DNA of 64,000 bases from an uncultured Phascolarctobacterium sp. (GTDB lineage: Bacteria; Bacillota; Negativicutes; Acidaminococcales; Acidaminococcaceae), in assembly GCA_949299135.1 (NCBI GenBank), contig CASFZG010000003.1, forward strand, positions 47,162-111,161, read 5' to 3'. A program made the translations under genes and the position numbers. Below the pieces are notes generated by a model. The model saw only the letters and a program-made list of their open reading frames with translations. It searched no databases and was not told the origin of the DNA. Below, in pieces: positions 1-10,225 of the stretch; position 1 is the first letter of the stretch; each line of letters starts with the position of its first letter.

Positions 1-1068
1 AACATTTTCAACAGCAGCGTCATGCTGGCGTTCGCGAAGCTGTTTCATGTCGATGCCGCTGTACTGCATGTACTGTTCAAGGCTCAGTTTGCGGGTTTCC
101 AGGCTCATGCGCATTTCGTCAATCATCTGGGTAATGCGGTCTTCAATCATGATTTCCGGAACTTCAAATTCCGCATTGGCAACAGCAAGGTCAATCAATG
201 CTTTTTCGTAAGCGATTTTGGCATTGTTTTCTGCTGCTTTCTGCATGCGTTCTTTATAGCTTGCGCGCAGTTCTTCAACGGTTTTGCAATCGCTGTTTGC
301 TGCTACGTATTCGTCGGTCAGTTCGGGCAGTTCTTTGCGTTTAACGTCCTGTACGTTTACTTTGAAGATAGCCTGTTTGCCGGCCAGTTCTTTTACAAAG
401 TATTCTTCCGGGAAGGTTACGTCCACATCGGTGGAATCGCCTTTTTTAAGGCCAACGAGCTGGTCTTCAAAGCCCGGGATGAAGGAGTTGGAACCAACTT
501 CCAGCGGATAGCCTTTGCCTTCGCCGCCGCTGAACGGTTCGCCGTCAACGGTGCCTGCAAAGTCGATAATTGCAAAGTCGCCTTTTTCAATTACAGCGCC
601 TTCTTCAGCTTCTACCATTTTTGCATGGCGGTTGCGCAGGTCCTGTACCTGTTCTTCAACAGCTTCGTCGGTAACTTCAACTGCTTCTTTTTCAACATGC
701 AGTTCTTTGTAGCCGCCAAGTTTAACTTCCGGTTTCAGGGTTACTTTAATGGTAAGTTCCATATCTTTGTTTTCTTCAAATACGGATTCTTCTACTTTCG
801 GGTCGGAAACCGGGATGAGTTTTTCCTGTTCCAGAGCCTGGGTGTAGCACTGGTTGGCAACCAGTTCAAAAGCTTCCTGTTTTACGGCTTCTTTGCCGTA
901 GTGCATTTCGATAACGTTGCGGGGGGCTTTGCCTTTACGGAAGCCGGGGATGTTTACCTGGCCTGCGATTTTTGCAACGGCTTTTTTATAGCCTTTGTTT
1001 ACTTCCTCTGCGGGCAAAGTGATTTTAAGAGTTGCGTCGTTGCCGACTCTTTCTACTGTTACGTTCAT
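1..1068 (-). CDS. tig: Trigger factor (ribosome-associated chaperone/prolyl isomerase), C-terminus outside the window
   Basis: Reading the minus strand from the ATG at 1068 gives an open frame of 356 codons to the window edge. It begins MNVTVERVGNDATLKITLPA and contains the ribosome-binding loop GFRKGKAP near residue 45, the hallmark of trigger factor. The family is usually about 430 residues, so roughly 70 C-terminal residues lie outside. A GGGAGG Shine-Dalgarno six to seven bases upstream supports the start. Trigger factor binds L23 at the ribosomal exit tunnel and shields nascent chains. A good promoter lies about 100 bases upstream. The long open frame on the opposite strand here is only a shadow. 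Confidence 0.96.
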   Translation of the reverse strand, partial: MNVTVERVGNDATLKITLPAEEVNKGYKKAVAKIAGQVNIPGFRKGKAPRNVIEMHYGKEAVKQEAFELVANQCYTQALEQEKLIPVSDPKVEESVFEENKDMELTIKVTLKPEVKLGGYKELHVEKEAVEVTDEAVEEQVQDLRNRHAKMVEAEEGAVIEKGDFAIIDFAGTVDGEPFSGGEGKGYPLEVGSNSFIPGFEDQLVGLKKGDSTDVDVTFPEEYFVKELAGKQAIFKVNVQDVKRKELPELTDEYVAANSDCKTVEELRASYKERMQKAAENNAKIAYEKALIDLAVANAEFEVPEIMIEDRITQMIDEMRMSLETRKLSLEQYMQYSGIDMKQLRERQHDAAVENV

Positions 1069-1169
1069 TAATAAATCCTCCCTTAATTTATGTGCTGGTT
1101 CTTACAGCGTTTTGTTTGCATCGGTTTTAATTGTTAAAAATGCAGCTGTTTACACACATTGCTCATAAT

Positions 1170-1198
1170 ATAATATCACAACAAAAGGTAGTTGACAA
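1170..1198 (-). promoter_or_regulatory. Predicted sigma-70 type promoter of trigger factor
   Basis: On the minus strand TTGTCA (1193-1198) and TATTAT (1170-1175) are separated by 17 bases, about 100 bases upstream of the trigger factor start and pointing at it. Predicted from consensus only. Confidence 0.55.
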
Positions 1199-1250
1199 GA
1201 ATTTTACTGCTTTTCCTACAATAATACCGTGCTTTTTGCGTAATAAATTT

Positions 1251-1278
1251 AAAAAACCCGGCAGTAAACTGCCGGGTT
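1251..1278 (-). terminator. Rho-independent terminator of tRNA-Gly
   Basis: A perfect 10-bp stem (AACCCGGCAG with its complement) and a four-base loop is followed on the minus strand by six T residues, directly downstream of the tRNA-Gly gene. Confidence 0.85.
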
Positions 1279-1287
1279 GAAAATTCG

Positions 1288-1362
<75 letters not shown>

Positions 1363-1430
1363 GTTTCTCAACAACGAAATTAATTATAGCGTAACAACAT
1401 GGCTTTGTCAACACTTTTTTATAAATTATT

Positions 1431-3035
1431 TTAGAAAATTCCCAGCACAATCTGGCTGATGTTTTTGGAATGGTCCGAAACGCGCTTCATGTTGATTAAA
1501 ATTTCCATCATCAAAAAGCCTGCCACAGGGTCGCAGCGTTTTTCGTTCAGGCGTACAATGTGGTTTTTGCGAATTTCCTTCTGCATCTTTTTAACCTGGC
1601 GGCAGACGTCCCATGCCTCCTGAGCCAATGCTTTATCGTTAGTTGCCAGTGCTTCCATTGCTTTGCCGCTGGCTTCCAGCACCAGCTTGCCAAGGCTGCG
1701 CAGTTCTGCTTTCGCTTCGTCGCTGAATTTTATATCGTCCTCAAAAATGCGTCGTGCATCTTTAGCCAGCGCTTCGCCATGGTCACCGATACGTTCAATA
1801 TCCGTGCAGGCGTGCAAAAGGCGCGTATGCTCTGCCGAAAGCACACCACTCATTTCCTTTTCGCTCATCTTGGTAAGGTAGCGGGTAATGTCCTCCTCCA
1901 AAGCATCGATAACAGGCTCGTGCTCCAGCACGTATTTGATTTTTTCCGGGTCTTTGTCCTCCAGCGCCGCAAGGCCTACTTCCACATTATGGCGCGCCAT
2001 GTTGCCCATGCGCACAATTTCTTTAACGGCAAGGCCGATGGCAATAGAAGGAGTTGCCAGCATTTTCTCATCCAAAAACGCAGGCTTGCGGGAAATAATT
2101 TCGCTCTTGCCCGGCAAAAGTTTTTCGATAAATTTAATATACAAACCGGTGAACGGCATAAACAGCAGAGTGTTGACGACATTGAACGCCGTATGCGCAT
2201 TGGCAATCTGGCGGGCAATATCATCCGCCGGGGAAATGGCCAGCACCAGCTTGATAAACAGCCCCATAAAGGTGATAAAGATAATGCTGCCGATAAAGTT
2301 AAACATTACATGCGCCAGCGCTACACGTTTGGCGGTAATGTTGGCACGCAGGGAAGCCAGTACCGCCGTAATGCAGGTGCCGATGTTGTCGCCCAACAGT
2401 ACGGGGATAGCGCCTTCCAGCGGAATCAAGCCCTGGTTGGCAATGGCAATCAAAACGCCGATAGTCGCACTGCTGGACTGAATGACCATAGTCATTACCA
2501 AACCTACAAGCACGCCCAAAAGCGGATTATCCGAAAAGCGGTGGATAAAATCAATAAAGCCCTGATATTCACGCAGCGGCATTACGGAACTGCTCATCAT
2601 TTCCATGCCCAGCATTAAAATGCCGAAGCCCAGAATTACCTGCCCAAGGTATTTGCCGCGGCGGCGTTTGGCAAGAAGCTGCACCGCAAAGCCGATAGCT
2701 AAAAACAGCGTAATATAATCCGTCAGCTTAAAGGCAATCAGCTGCGCCGTCATCGTAGTGCCAATGTTTGCACCCATAACAACGCCGAAGGCCTGTTTTA
2801 AATTCATCAGCCCGGCGTTAACAAAGCCGACCGTCATAACCGTCGTCGCGCTACTGGACTGCAAAATACCCGTTACCACAGCGCCCAGCGCCACGGCAAC
2901 CACCAGCACGCCGGTCAGTTTTTCCAGTATCTTCTGCAATTTTTCACCGGCCGCACGCTGCAAGCCTTCGCCCATCAGCTGCATGCCGTATAAAAATAAC
3001 GCCAAACCTCCCAAAAATCCGAAAAAGTAAACCAT
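1431..3035 (-). CDS. Na/Pi cotransporter family protein with C-terminal PhoU-like domain
   Basis: The product has 534 residues. The N-terminal half is a membrane domain with two inverted repeats, each carrying the QSSSAT signature (around residues 59-64 and 185-190). This is typical of NptA/SLC34-type sodium-phosphate symporters. From about residue 340 onward it is a helical PhoU-like region (for example ACTDIERIGDHGEALAKDA). The family imports inorganic phosphate with sodium; the PhoU-like tail is thought to be regulatory. The start has a GGGGGAGGA Shine-Dalgarno. It appears monocistronic. The exact substrate is inferred from the family. Confidence 0.9.
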   Translation of the reverse strand: MVYFFGFLGGLALFLYGMQLMGEGLQRAAGEKLQKILEKLTGVLVVAVALGAVVTGILQSSSATTVMTVGFVNAGLMNLKQAFGVVMGANIGTTMTAQLIAFKLTDYITLFLAIGFAVQLLAKRRRGKYLGQVILGFGILMLGMEMMSSSVMPLREYQGFIDFIHRFSDNPLLGVLVGLVMTMVIQSSSATIGVLIAIANQGLIPLEGAIPVLLGDNIGTCITAVLASLRANITAKRVALAHVMFNFIGSIIFITFMGLFIKLVLAISPADDIARQIANAHTAFNVVNTLLFMPFTGLYIKFIEKLLPGKSEIISRKPAFLDEKMLATPSIAIGLAVKEIVRMGNMARHNVEVGLAALEDKDPEKIKYVLEHEPVIDALEEDITRYLTKMSEKEMSGVLSAEHTRLLHACTDIERIGDHGEALAKDARRIFEDDIKFSDEAKAELRSLGKLVLEASGKAMEALATNDKALAQEAWDVCRQVKKMQKEIRKNHIVRLNEKRCDPVAGFLMMEILINMKRVSDHSKNISQIVLGIF

Positions 3036-3140
3036 AAGTCCTCCCCCGCTTTGCTGTTTAACATGGTTTTTACTTGTATTTTACATTTATTATACAGGAT
3101 TTTGGCGCGGCGGCACAAGCGGTTTTGTAAATAAATAAAC

Positions 3141-3166
3141 AAAAAGGCCCTGCACATGGCAGAGCC
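3141..3166 (-). terminator. Terminator downstream of the RND efflux operon
   Basis: The minus strand reads GGCTCTGC-loop-GCAGGGCC followed by TTTTT, just after the stop codon of the RND permease gene. Confidence 0.75.
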
Positions 3167-3187
3167 GTTAAAAACTTAAATTTTAAA

Positions 3188-6100
3188 TTATACCTGCGCC
3201 TCTCCGGCGTGTTTATAGTGTCTGGCTTTCCACTGTTCAAACTGCATGTACACAACCGGCACAACCAAAAGCGTCAGCAGTGTGGAAGTTACCAAACCGC
3301 CGACCAGAACAACGCCCATCGACTGGCGCAGCTCCGCGCCTTCGCCGATGCCCATCGCAATCGGCAGCATGCCGAGAATAGTGGACAGCGTCGTCATAAG
3401 TATCGGGCGCAGACGCAGCGAGCAGGCTTCCAAAGTCGCGCTGCGGATATCCATGCCCTTTTCGCGCTGCTGGTTGGCGTAGTCGATTAACAAAATTGCG
3501 TTTTTTGTTACCAGACCGAGCAGCATGGTAAAGCCAATCATACTCATCATGTTGGCAGTCTGGCCCGCCATTAAAAGGCCCAGCACCGCGCCCACAATGG
3601 CAAACGGCAAGGACGCCATGATGATAACCGGCTGGCTGAAGCTTTCAAACTGCGCCGCCAGCACCATGTACACAACCACAACCGCCAGCACAATCGCCTT
3701 TACGATTTCGTTAAACGAACGTGCCATCGTGTCTGCCTCGCCAATCAGCTTGTAATTGTAGCCCTGCGGCAGGTTCATACCCGGTATCAGCTCGTTTTGT
3801 ATTTTGGTAATCAGCTCGCCCGGCGAAGTGCCTACCGTATTGGCATACACCACAATCTGGCGCTGCTTGTCCTCGCGTTCAATACGCGTCGGGCCGCTGC
3901 CCAAAGTAATATCGGCAATATCGCCCAGGCGGATGAATTTGCCGTCCGGCGACGATACGCGCAGGTTTTTAACGTCGTTGATATCGGTGCGCTTGCTTTG
4001 CGGCAGCTGCAAAATAATATCATAGTCGTTATCGCCGATGGTGAAGCTGTTGCCGGTGCTTTTGCCCATGAAGGCCATTTCCACAACTTCGCCGACGGAG
4101 TAGGAATCAAGCCCCAGCAGGCTGGCGCGCGCCTGGTCAAGTTTAATCAGAATTTCCGGCTGCTCGTCGCTGTCGGAAATATCGACGTCAGTCGCGCCCG
4201 GAACCTTACGCACCAAATCAGCCAGCTCCAGAGCATATTCTTTAAGCTGCTTGATATCGCTGCCGCGCAAACCAATCTGCACCGGGCGGCTGTCGCCGCG
4301 CCCGCGCCCCTGATTGGAAACGACGGTAACGCTCAGGCCTTCAACATTGCGCACATCGGCACGCAAATCGTCCATAATCTGCTGCATGCTGCGCTCGCGC
4401 TCATTGCTCGGTATCAGACGGATATCAATCGAACCCTGGTTAACCGGGTTACGCCCGTTGCCGATGTTCAGCGCCGCTATTTTTACCTCCGGCATGTTGG
4501 TAATCGCCTGCTGCAAAGGCGTTGCCAGCTGTACGGTCTTTTCCATGCTGGTACCAATCGGCGCTTTAAATTTAACGCTGAACTCGCCGCTGTCATACGT
4601 CGGCTGATATTCCGTACCGACAAACGGCAGCAGCACAAGATTTAACGCCAGCGAAACAAAGCCAGCCGCGATAATTTTTTTCGGGTTATTCAGCGCCGCT
4701 TCCATAATGCCGTTATACAACCCGCGGAAAATCTGAAAGCCGTTTTCAAATTTATCCAGCGCAAGCTGCACATATTTGTTGCGGTAACTTTCACCCGGCT
4801 TATCTTCCTTAATCCAGTAGGCGGAAACCATCGGCGTCAGCGAGAACGCTACCAGCGTGGAAAACGCAATGGCAAAGGCAACCGTCAAGCCGAACTGCTT
4901 AAAATACTGGCCGATAATTTCGCCCATGCTGCCGACCGGCACAAACACCGCCATTAAGGACAGCGAAGTTGCCAGTATTGCCAGAGAAATTTCTTCCGTC
5001 GCTTCTTTGGCAGCCACAAACGGCGTTTTGCCCATTTCGATATGGCGGAAAATATTTTCGATAACTACAATCGCGTCGTCTATCAAAATGCCTACCGCCA
5101 AACTCAATGCCATCAGCGACATGTTGTTCAGCGTAAAATCCAGCGCCTTCATCATAAAGAAGGTGGCTATAATGGAAGTCGGTATGCACAAACCGCCGAT
5201 AACCGTCGCACGGAAATTGCCCAGAAACATATAGGTAATAAACAGCGCCAGCGCGCCGCCGAAGAAAATCGTGTTCCATACGTCGGCGATGTTCTCGCGC
5301 ACGTAGGTAGACTGGTCGCGCACAATATCAACCTTGATATCCGGTGGAATAATACGCTGCTTCAGTTCTTCCATTTTGGCGTTAACACGGTCGGTAACGT
5401 CAACCGTGTTGGTTTTGCTCTGCTTGCGCACAAAGGTCATAACACAGGGCACGCCGTTGGCGCTGGCAAAGGTGTCCTCATCCTCCCAGCCGTCAATAAC
5501 GTCCGCCACGTCGCTGATATACACAGCTTTGCCGTCGTGGTTGGCAATAACAACCTTCTTCACGTCGTCGATGCTGTTGTACTTGCCAATCGTGCGCACG
5601 GTAATTTCCATATCGTGGTTCTTGGCCTTGCCGCCCGGCGTGTTGTAGTTCTCGTCGTCTACCTTTTCCAGCAAATCCTGAAACGAAATGCCGTATTCCA
5701 TCAGCTTGTCAGGCTTCGCCACAAGGCGGATAACGCGCTGGCTGGCGCCGACTGCCGTTACTTCGGCAACGCCTTCAACCATCTGCATCTCGTCAAGGAT
5801 GCTGTCTTCAATCAAACGGCGGATTTCACCGCGGCTGCGCGAATCGGACGAAAAGGTATAAGCAACAATGGACTGCGAAGTTAAATCAACCGTCTGCACA
5901 ACCGGTTCGTCGATGTCGTCCGGCAGGCGGTTGCGCACACTGGCAACCTTCTCGCGCACTTCACTCGCCATGTCCTGCGGGTCAACGCCCATGTTAAACT
6001 CCAGCACCGTTTCGCTGTAGCCTTCCAGCACCGTGCTGGATATCGTTTTATAGCCCGCAACCTGGCTGACGCGGTTTTCTATGGGCTTTGTAATAAGCGT

Positions 6101-6274
6101 TTCCATTTCCTCCGGCGACGCGCCGTCGTAGGTTACGCGCACGCTGACGATAGGCATGTCAACGTCAGGGTTCAGGTCAACGCCGATTTCCGGATAGCAG
6201 CGGATGCCGAATACCACCAGCAGCAAAACAAGCATGGTGGTAAAAACCGGCCGGCGGATAAAAGTACCTATCAT
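3188..6274 (-). CDS. RND efflux transporter permease (AcrB/HAE1 family)
   Basis: The 1028-residue product has the length and architecture of inner-membrane RND pumps: a short cytoplasmic start (MIGTFIRRPVFTT), a first membrane helix, a large periplasmic porter loop, a helix bundle, a second periplasmic loop and a final bundle. The proton-relay pair in GILIDDAIVVIEN is D399-D400, matching AcrB D407-D408. It works with the periplasmic adaptor encoded two bases upstream; an outer-membrane TolC-type channel would be needed and is not in the window. This implies an outer membrane. Substrate unknown; the sequence fits the drug (HAE1) class better than the metal class. Confidence 0.93.
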   Translation of the reverse strand: MIGTFIRRPVFTTMLVLLLVVFGIRCYPEIGVDLNPDVDMPIVSVRVTYDGASPEEMETLITKPIENRVSQVAGYKTISSTVLEGYSETVLEFNMGVDPQDMASEVREKVASVRNRLPDDIDEPVVQTVDLTSQSIVAYTFSSDSRSRGEIRRLIEDSILDEMQMVEGVAEVTAVGASQRVIRLVAKPDKLMEYGISFQDLLEKVDDENYNTPGGKAKNHDMEITVRTIGKYNSIDDVKKVVIANHDGKAVYISDVADVIDGWEDEDTFASANGVPCVMTFVRKQSKTNTVDVTDRVNAKMEELKQRIIPPDIKVDIVRDQSTYVRENIADVWNTIFFGGALALFITYMFLGNFRATVIGGLCIPTSIIATFFMMKALDFTLNNMSLMALSLAVGILIDDAIVVIENIFRHIEMGKTPFVAAKEATEEISLAILATSLSLMAVFVPVGSMGEIIGQYFKQFGLTVAFAIAFSTLVAFSLTPMVSAYWIKEDKPGESYRNKYVQLALDKFENGFQIFRGLYNGIMEAALNNPKKIIAAGFVSLALNLVLLPFVGTEYQPTYDSGEFSVKFKAPIGTSMEKTVQLATPLQQAITNMPEVKIAALNIGNGRNPVNQGSIDIRLIPSNERERSMQQIMDDLRADVRNVEGLSVTVVSNQGRGRGDSRPVQIGLRGSDIKQLKEYALELADLVRKVPGATDVDISDSDEQPEILIKLDQARASLLGLDSYSVGEVVEMAFMGKSTGNSFTIGDNDYDIILQLPQSKRTDINDVKNLRVSSPDGKFIRLGDIADITLGSGPTRIEREDKQRQIVVYANTVGTSPGELITKIQNELIPGMNLPQGYNYKLIGEADTMARSFNEIVKAIVLAVVVVYMVLAAQFESFSQPVIIMASLPFAIVGAVLGLLMAGQTANMMSMIGFTMLLGLVTKNAILLIDYANQQREKGMDIRSATLEACSLRLRPILMTTLSTILGMLPIAMGIGEGAELRQSMGVVLVGGLVTSTLLTLLVVPVVYMQFEQWKARHYKHAGEAQV

Positions 6275-6276
6275 AA

Positions 6277-7404
6277 TTAATTACCTGCCTTGTCCGTAAC
6301 TATCTTGCTGCCCTCGCGCAGCTTGTTGTGCCCTTCGGTTACAATTATTTCATCGCCGTTCAGGCCGCTTAAAACTTCGGCAATCTTATCGTCAAAATAG
6401 CCAATGTCCAGCACCTGGCGGCGCACGGTATTATCTTCGTTAACAACGTAAACGGTTTTCTGGTCGTCGCGCATTACAATGGCATAAACCGGTATTGTAA
6501 GCACATTCTGCCTGGGCTGCGCTGTAAGCTTTACCGTTGCAAAAACGCCTGCCAAAAGTTCTTCGGTGTTGTCAACACTTACTTCGGCGGCAAAGGTATG
6601 CGCAGGTAAGTCGGCAACAGGGGCAATGCGCGTTATTCTGCCGATAATTTTATGCCCGGCAAAGGCAGGCAGTTCTATTTCGGCTTCGTTGCCAACGGAT
6701 ACGCCGCTGATATTGCCTTCCGGGATATTAATAACAGTTTTTAAAACACTGATATCGGCAATGGCAAAAAGCGGGGTGCCTGCTGCTGCGTAATAACCTT
6801 CCTGATGATAGCGTTTGGAGATAATGCCGTCAGCCGGGGCTGTTATTACAGTACCTTCAAACTGCGATTCCATAGCCTGCACGGTGCCGCGGGCTGCATC
6901 CAGCTTGGCAGCTGCGTTGTCACGCGCAAAAGCATAATCGTCGGCAACCTGTTCGGAAACCGCACCCTGTTTATATAAAGCGCTGTAACGTTCAAGGTCG
7001 CGCTCGGCCTTGCGGAGATTGGTCTGCGCGTCCATGTAATTGCCGCGTGCTTCACGCAGGGCAGCGTCAGTATCACGCTGTTCCAGTTCCGCCAGCACCT
7101 GCCCTTTGGTTACACGGTCGCCCTCATTAACATATACACGCTCCACACGCCCGTCAACCTTGGCGGCAACATCAGCCTGCCACTCCGGGTCAAGGCTGCC
7201 GCTGAACTCCAAAAGCGGGGTAATCGTCCTGCGCTCCGGCTTTGCCGTAACAACCGCCACCGCCTGCACGCGCGACATTCTTTCCGCACGTGCGCGCTCC
7301 GTTTGTATATTATCAAAAATACGGTAACAAACAATTAAAACAACGGCAATGCAAATGCCGATTAAAATTTTCATATTACGGTTATGCCAATCCATAGTAC
7401 GCAC
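6277..7404 (-). CDS. RND efflux periplasmic adaptor subunit (membrane fusion protein)
   Basis: 375 residues with an N-terminal signal-anchor (NMKILIGICIAVVLIVCYRIF), then barrel-sandwich/lipoyl halves (around VDGRVERVYVNEGDRVTKGQ and ITAPADGIISKRY) that flank a coiled-coil hairpin rich in Arg, Glu and Ala, then beta-barrel and membrane-proximal domains. Adaptors of this class link the inner-membrane pump to an outer-membrane channel. The gene ends two bases before the pump gene, so they form an operon. The start is ambiguous: GTG at 7404 sits close behind AGAAGG, while an ATG at 7395 is further away. Confidence 0.92.
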   Translation of the reverse strand: MRTMDWHNRNMKILIGICIAVVLIVCYRIFDNIQTERARAERMSRVQAVAVVTAKPERRTITPLLEFSGSLDPEWQADVAAKVDGRVERVYVNEGDRVTKGQVLAELEQRDTDAALREARGNYMDAQTNLRKAERDLERYSALYKQGAVSEQVADDYAFARDNAAAKLDAARGTVQAMESQFEGTVITAPADGIISKRYHQEGYYAAAGTPLFAIADISVLKTVINIPEGNISGVSVGNEAEIELPAFAGHKIIGRITRIAPVADLPAHTFAAEVSVDNTEELLAGVFATVKLTAQPRQNVLTIPVYAIVMRDDQKTVYVVNEDNTVRRQVLDIGYFDDKIAEVLSGLNGDEIIVTEGHNKLREGSKIVTDKAGN

Positions 7405-7567
7405 CCAACCTTCTGCAAGTATAAGTTATTTTAATTATATAACTTTTTAAACTGTTTTAGCAAACAAATATCCTTGCATTAATGAAACAATTGTGTAAAA
7501 TTGCTTTAATAAATTCTGCTTGCGCTTAATTCTGCGGCGAATTATAATGGCTTTGGGAGGCGAAATT

Positions 7568-8893
7568 ATGGAAGCAATGTCACTTTTTGAAAACAATTTA
7601 TCACAGCCGCTGGCGGCAAGGCTGCGCCCAAAAACGCTTGAAGAATATGTTGGCCAGACCCACCTTTTGGGCAAGGGCAAAGTGCTGCGCCGTTTAATTG
7701 AAAGCGACCAGATTTCCTCCATGATTTTCTGGGGGCCTCCCGGCGTGGGCAAAACCACGCTGGCGCGGATTATTGCCAACACCACCAAAGCGGCGTTTAT
7801 TGATTTTTCGGCCGTTACAAGCGGCATTAAAGAAATACGCAGCGTAATGCAGAAGGCGGAAGAAAACCGCCGTTACGGCGAAAAAACCATTGTTTTTGTA
7901 GACGAAATACATCGTTTTAACAAAGCGCAGCAGGATGCGTTTTTGCCCTTTGTGGAAAAAGGCAGCATTATTTTAATAGGCGCAACGACGGAAAACCCTT
8001 CGTTTGAAGTTAACAGCGCATTACTAAGCCGCTGTAAGGTTTTTGTTTTGCAGGAGCTTAAAACAGAGGAACTTGTACAGCTTTTAAAACGTGCCTTAAC
8101 AGATGAAAAAGGCTTCGGCAGCCAGCAGATAAACATTGCTGACGAACTTTTGGAAATGATTGCCGTGTTTGCCAACGGCGACGCAAGGACAGCGCTTTCC
8201 ACTTTGGAAATGGCTGTTTTGAACGGCGACGTTGATAACAGCGGCGCAACGACGGTAACGCGCGAAACGCTGGAGCAATGCACGTCCAAAAAATCGCTGC
8301 TGTACGATAAAACCGGCGAAGAACATTACAATTTAATTTCCGCGCTGCACAAATCCATGCGCAACAGCGACCCGGACGCCGCCGTTTACTGGCTGGCGCG
8401 TATGCTGGAAGCTGGCGAAGACCCGCTTTACATCGCGCGGCGCGTAACACGTTTTGCCAGCGAAGATATCGGGCTTGCCGACCCCAAAGCGCTGGAAATT
8501 GCCGTTGCCGCTTATCAGGCGTGCCACTTTATCGGCATGCCGGAATGCAGCGTGCATTTAACGCAGGCCGTTGTGTATATGTCAGTCGCGCCCAAATCCA
8601 ACGCGCTGTACATGGCGTATGAGCACGCCAAGCGCGACGCTGCCAAAATGCTGGCAGAACCCGTGCCGCTTGTTATCCGCAACGCGCCGACGAAACTGAT
8701 GCAGGAACTGAACTACGGCAAAGGCTACCAGTACGCGCACGACACCGCTGACAAACTGACCAATATGCAGTGCCTGCCGGATTCGCTTTTAGGCACAACT
8801 TACTACAACCCAACCACACAGGGACTGGAAGCACGCGTTAAAGCCCGCCTTGATGAAATAAAACGCTGGAAAAAACAACACAGCCCCAAATAA
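7568..8893 (+). CDS. rarA: Replication-associated recombination protein A (RarA/MgsA AAA+ ATPase)
   Basis: 441 residues from ATG 7568, chosen because GGGAGG lies seven bases upstream; an upstream in-frame ATG lacks such a site. Walker A is GPPGVGKTT (about residues 56-64), Walker B is VFVDEIHRF, and the sensor region TTENPSF and the C-terminal MgsA helical domain (SVHLTQAVVYMSVAPKSN) are typical. RarA is a homotetrameric AAA+ protein related to clamp loaders that acts at stalled replication forks. It is one of the few plus-strand genes here, divergent from the efflux operon and convergent with codA. Confidence 0.96.
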   Translation: MEAMSLFENNLSQPLAARLRPKTLEEYVGQTHLLGKGKVLRRLIESDQISSMIFWGPPGVGKTTLARIIANTTKAAFIDFSAVTSGIKEIRSVMQKAEENRRYGEKTIVFVDEIHRFNKAQQDAFLPFVEKGSIILIGATTENPSFEVNSALLSRCKVFVLQELKTEELVQLLKRALTDEKGFGSQQINIADELLEMIAVFANGDARTALSTLEMAVLNGDVDNSGATTVTRETLEQCTSKKSLLYDKTGEEHYNLISALHKSMRNSDPDAAVYWLARMLEAGEDPLYIARRVTRFASEDIGLADPKALEIAVAAYQACHFIGMPECSVHLTQAVVYMSVAPKSNALYMAYEHAKRDAAKMLAEPVPLVIRNAPTKLMQELNYGKGYQYAHDTADKLTNMQCLPDSLLGTTYYNPTTQGLEARVKARLDEIKRWKKQHSPK

Positions 8894-8905
8894 CCCATAA
8901 CACAC

Positions 8906-8946
8906 AAAAAGCCAAAGCACTGTTTAAACAATGCTTTGGCTTTTTT
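8906..8946. terminator. Bidirectional terminator between rarA and codA
   Basis: AAAAAGCCAAAGCA and TGCTTTGGCTTTTTT form a long stem with A-runs on one side and T-runs on the other. It can end transcription from both convergent genes. Confidence 0.85.
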
Positions 8947-8956
8947 ATTTTGTTAT

Positions 8957-10195
8957 TTAAAAGAATACTTTCTTATCAACCGGCGCGGTGGAAGCAATCA
9001 GTTTGCCCTTGCGGTAGTTGCGCAGTACCGGCACGTCATAATTCAGTGCATTGTACCAGTTTTCGGCATCCAGAATTACAAAGTTTGCGTCCTTGCCTTC
9101 GGCAATGCCATAAGCGTCGCCAAGGTGCAAAGTGCGCGCCGCGTTTTCCGTTACAAAATTATAGGAATTGCAGATTTCTTCATAACCGAGCATGTGCCCC
9201 GCATACAGCCCCATAAATACCTGGTCGCGCATTTTGCCGTTGCCCAACGGGTTCCACGGGTCAAAAATATCGTCCGAACCGAAGGAAACATTCAACCCTT
9301 CTGCGGTCAGCTCTTTTACGCGCGTCATGCTGCGGCGTTTCGGGTAAGTATCCACGCGCCCGCCAAGGTGTACGTTAACGCAGGGGTTAGCCACAAAGTT
9401 AATGCCCGAAAGTTTCAGCAAACGCATCAGGCGAATCATATAAGCGTTGTTATAACTGTGCATTGCCGTAGTGTGCGAAGCCGTTACCATATCGCCCATA
9501 CCTGCTTCGTAAGCACGTGCGGCAACGGTTTCCAACCCGCGGGAAGCCTCGTCGTCAATCTCGTCGCAGTGAATGTCAATCAACTTGCCGTATTTCTGCG
9601 CCAGCTCAAAGCAAATGTTCAGCGATTCCACCGAATATTCACGCGTAAATTCAAAATGCGGAATTGCACCGGCAGCGTCGGCGCCCATTTTCAGCGATTC
9701 TTCCAAAAGCTCACGCCCGTGCGGATAGCTTAAAATGCCGTACTGAGGGAAGGCAACAATCTGAATATCAATGTAATCCTTCACCTCATCGCGCAGCTCC
9801 AAAATCGCCTGCAACGCCGTCAGCTTCGGGTCGTTAATATCCACGTGAGTGCGCACATACTGAATGCCGTTACCCGCCTGCAAGCGGATAGCCTTGTTGA
9901 CGCGCTCCTTAACTTCGTCCTTGGTAAGGAAGGGTTTGTATTCTTCCCAGCGCTGAATGCCCTCAAACAGCGTGCCGGAAAGGTTCCAGTGCGGACGTCC
10001 TGCGGTCAGGCAGGTATCCAGATGCACATGTGATTCGATAAACGGCGGCAGCACCATTTTACCGGCGCAGTCCGCAACAACTTCTTCGCCGGGCAGCGGC
10101 TCAAGCTGGGGAGCAATGGCTTCAAATTTGCCGTCCGTTACGCGGATATCCACCGTTTCCGTGGCGTTTGCCAGATAAAGTTTTTGCAGCAGCAT
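8957..10195 (-). CDS. codA: Cytosine deaminase
   Basis: The 412-residue amidohydrolase follows E. coli CodA closely along its length. Metal and catalytic residues are visible: H56 and H58 (SHVHLD), H209 and E212 (IDIHCDEIDDE), H241 (ASHTTAMHSY) and D308 (FGSDDIFDPW). It converts cytosine to uracil and ammonia for pyrimidine salvage. The residue just before the metal aspartate is Ser here where E. coli CodA has His (FGHDD). The permease gene codB lies 30 bases upstream on the same strand, so the pair is an operon of order codB-codA. An AGAAAGGA site precedes the ATG. Confidence 0.95.
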   Translation of the reverse strand: MLLQKLYLANATETVDIRVTDGKFEAIAPQLEPLPGEEVVADCAGKMVLPPFIESHVHLDTCLTAGRPHWNLSGTLFEGIQRWEEYKPFLTKDEVKERVNKAIRLQAGNGIQYVRTHVDINDPKLTALQAILELRDEVKDYIDIQIVAFPQYGILSYPHGRELLEESLKMGADAAGAIPHFEFTREYSVESLNICFELAQKYGKLIDIHCDEIDDEASRGLETVAARAYEAGMGDMVTASHTTAMHSYNNAYMIRLMRLLKLSGINFVANPCVNVHLGGRVDTYPKRRSMTRVKELTAEGLNVSFGSDDIFDPWNPLGNGKMRDQVFMGLYAGHMLGYEEICNSYNFVTENAARTLHLGDAYGIAEGKDANFVILDAENWYNALNYDVPVLRNYRKGKLIASTAPVDKKVFF

Positions 10196-10225
10196 AGTTT
10201 TTCCGTCCTTTCTGTGTAAAACAGG

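Noticed and set aside
22..1071. A long plus-strand open frame at the left edge
   Set aside because: It is antisense to trigger factor, has no ribosome site and encodes a phenylalanine-rich sequence typical of a shadow frame.
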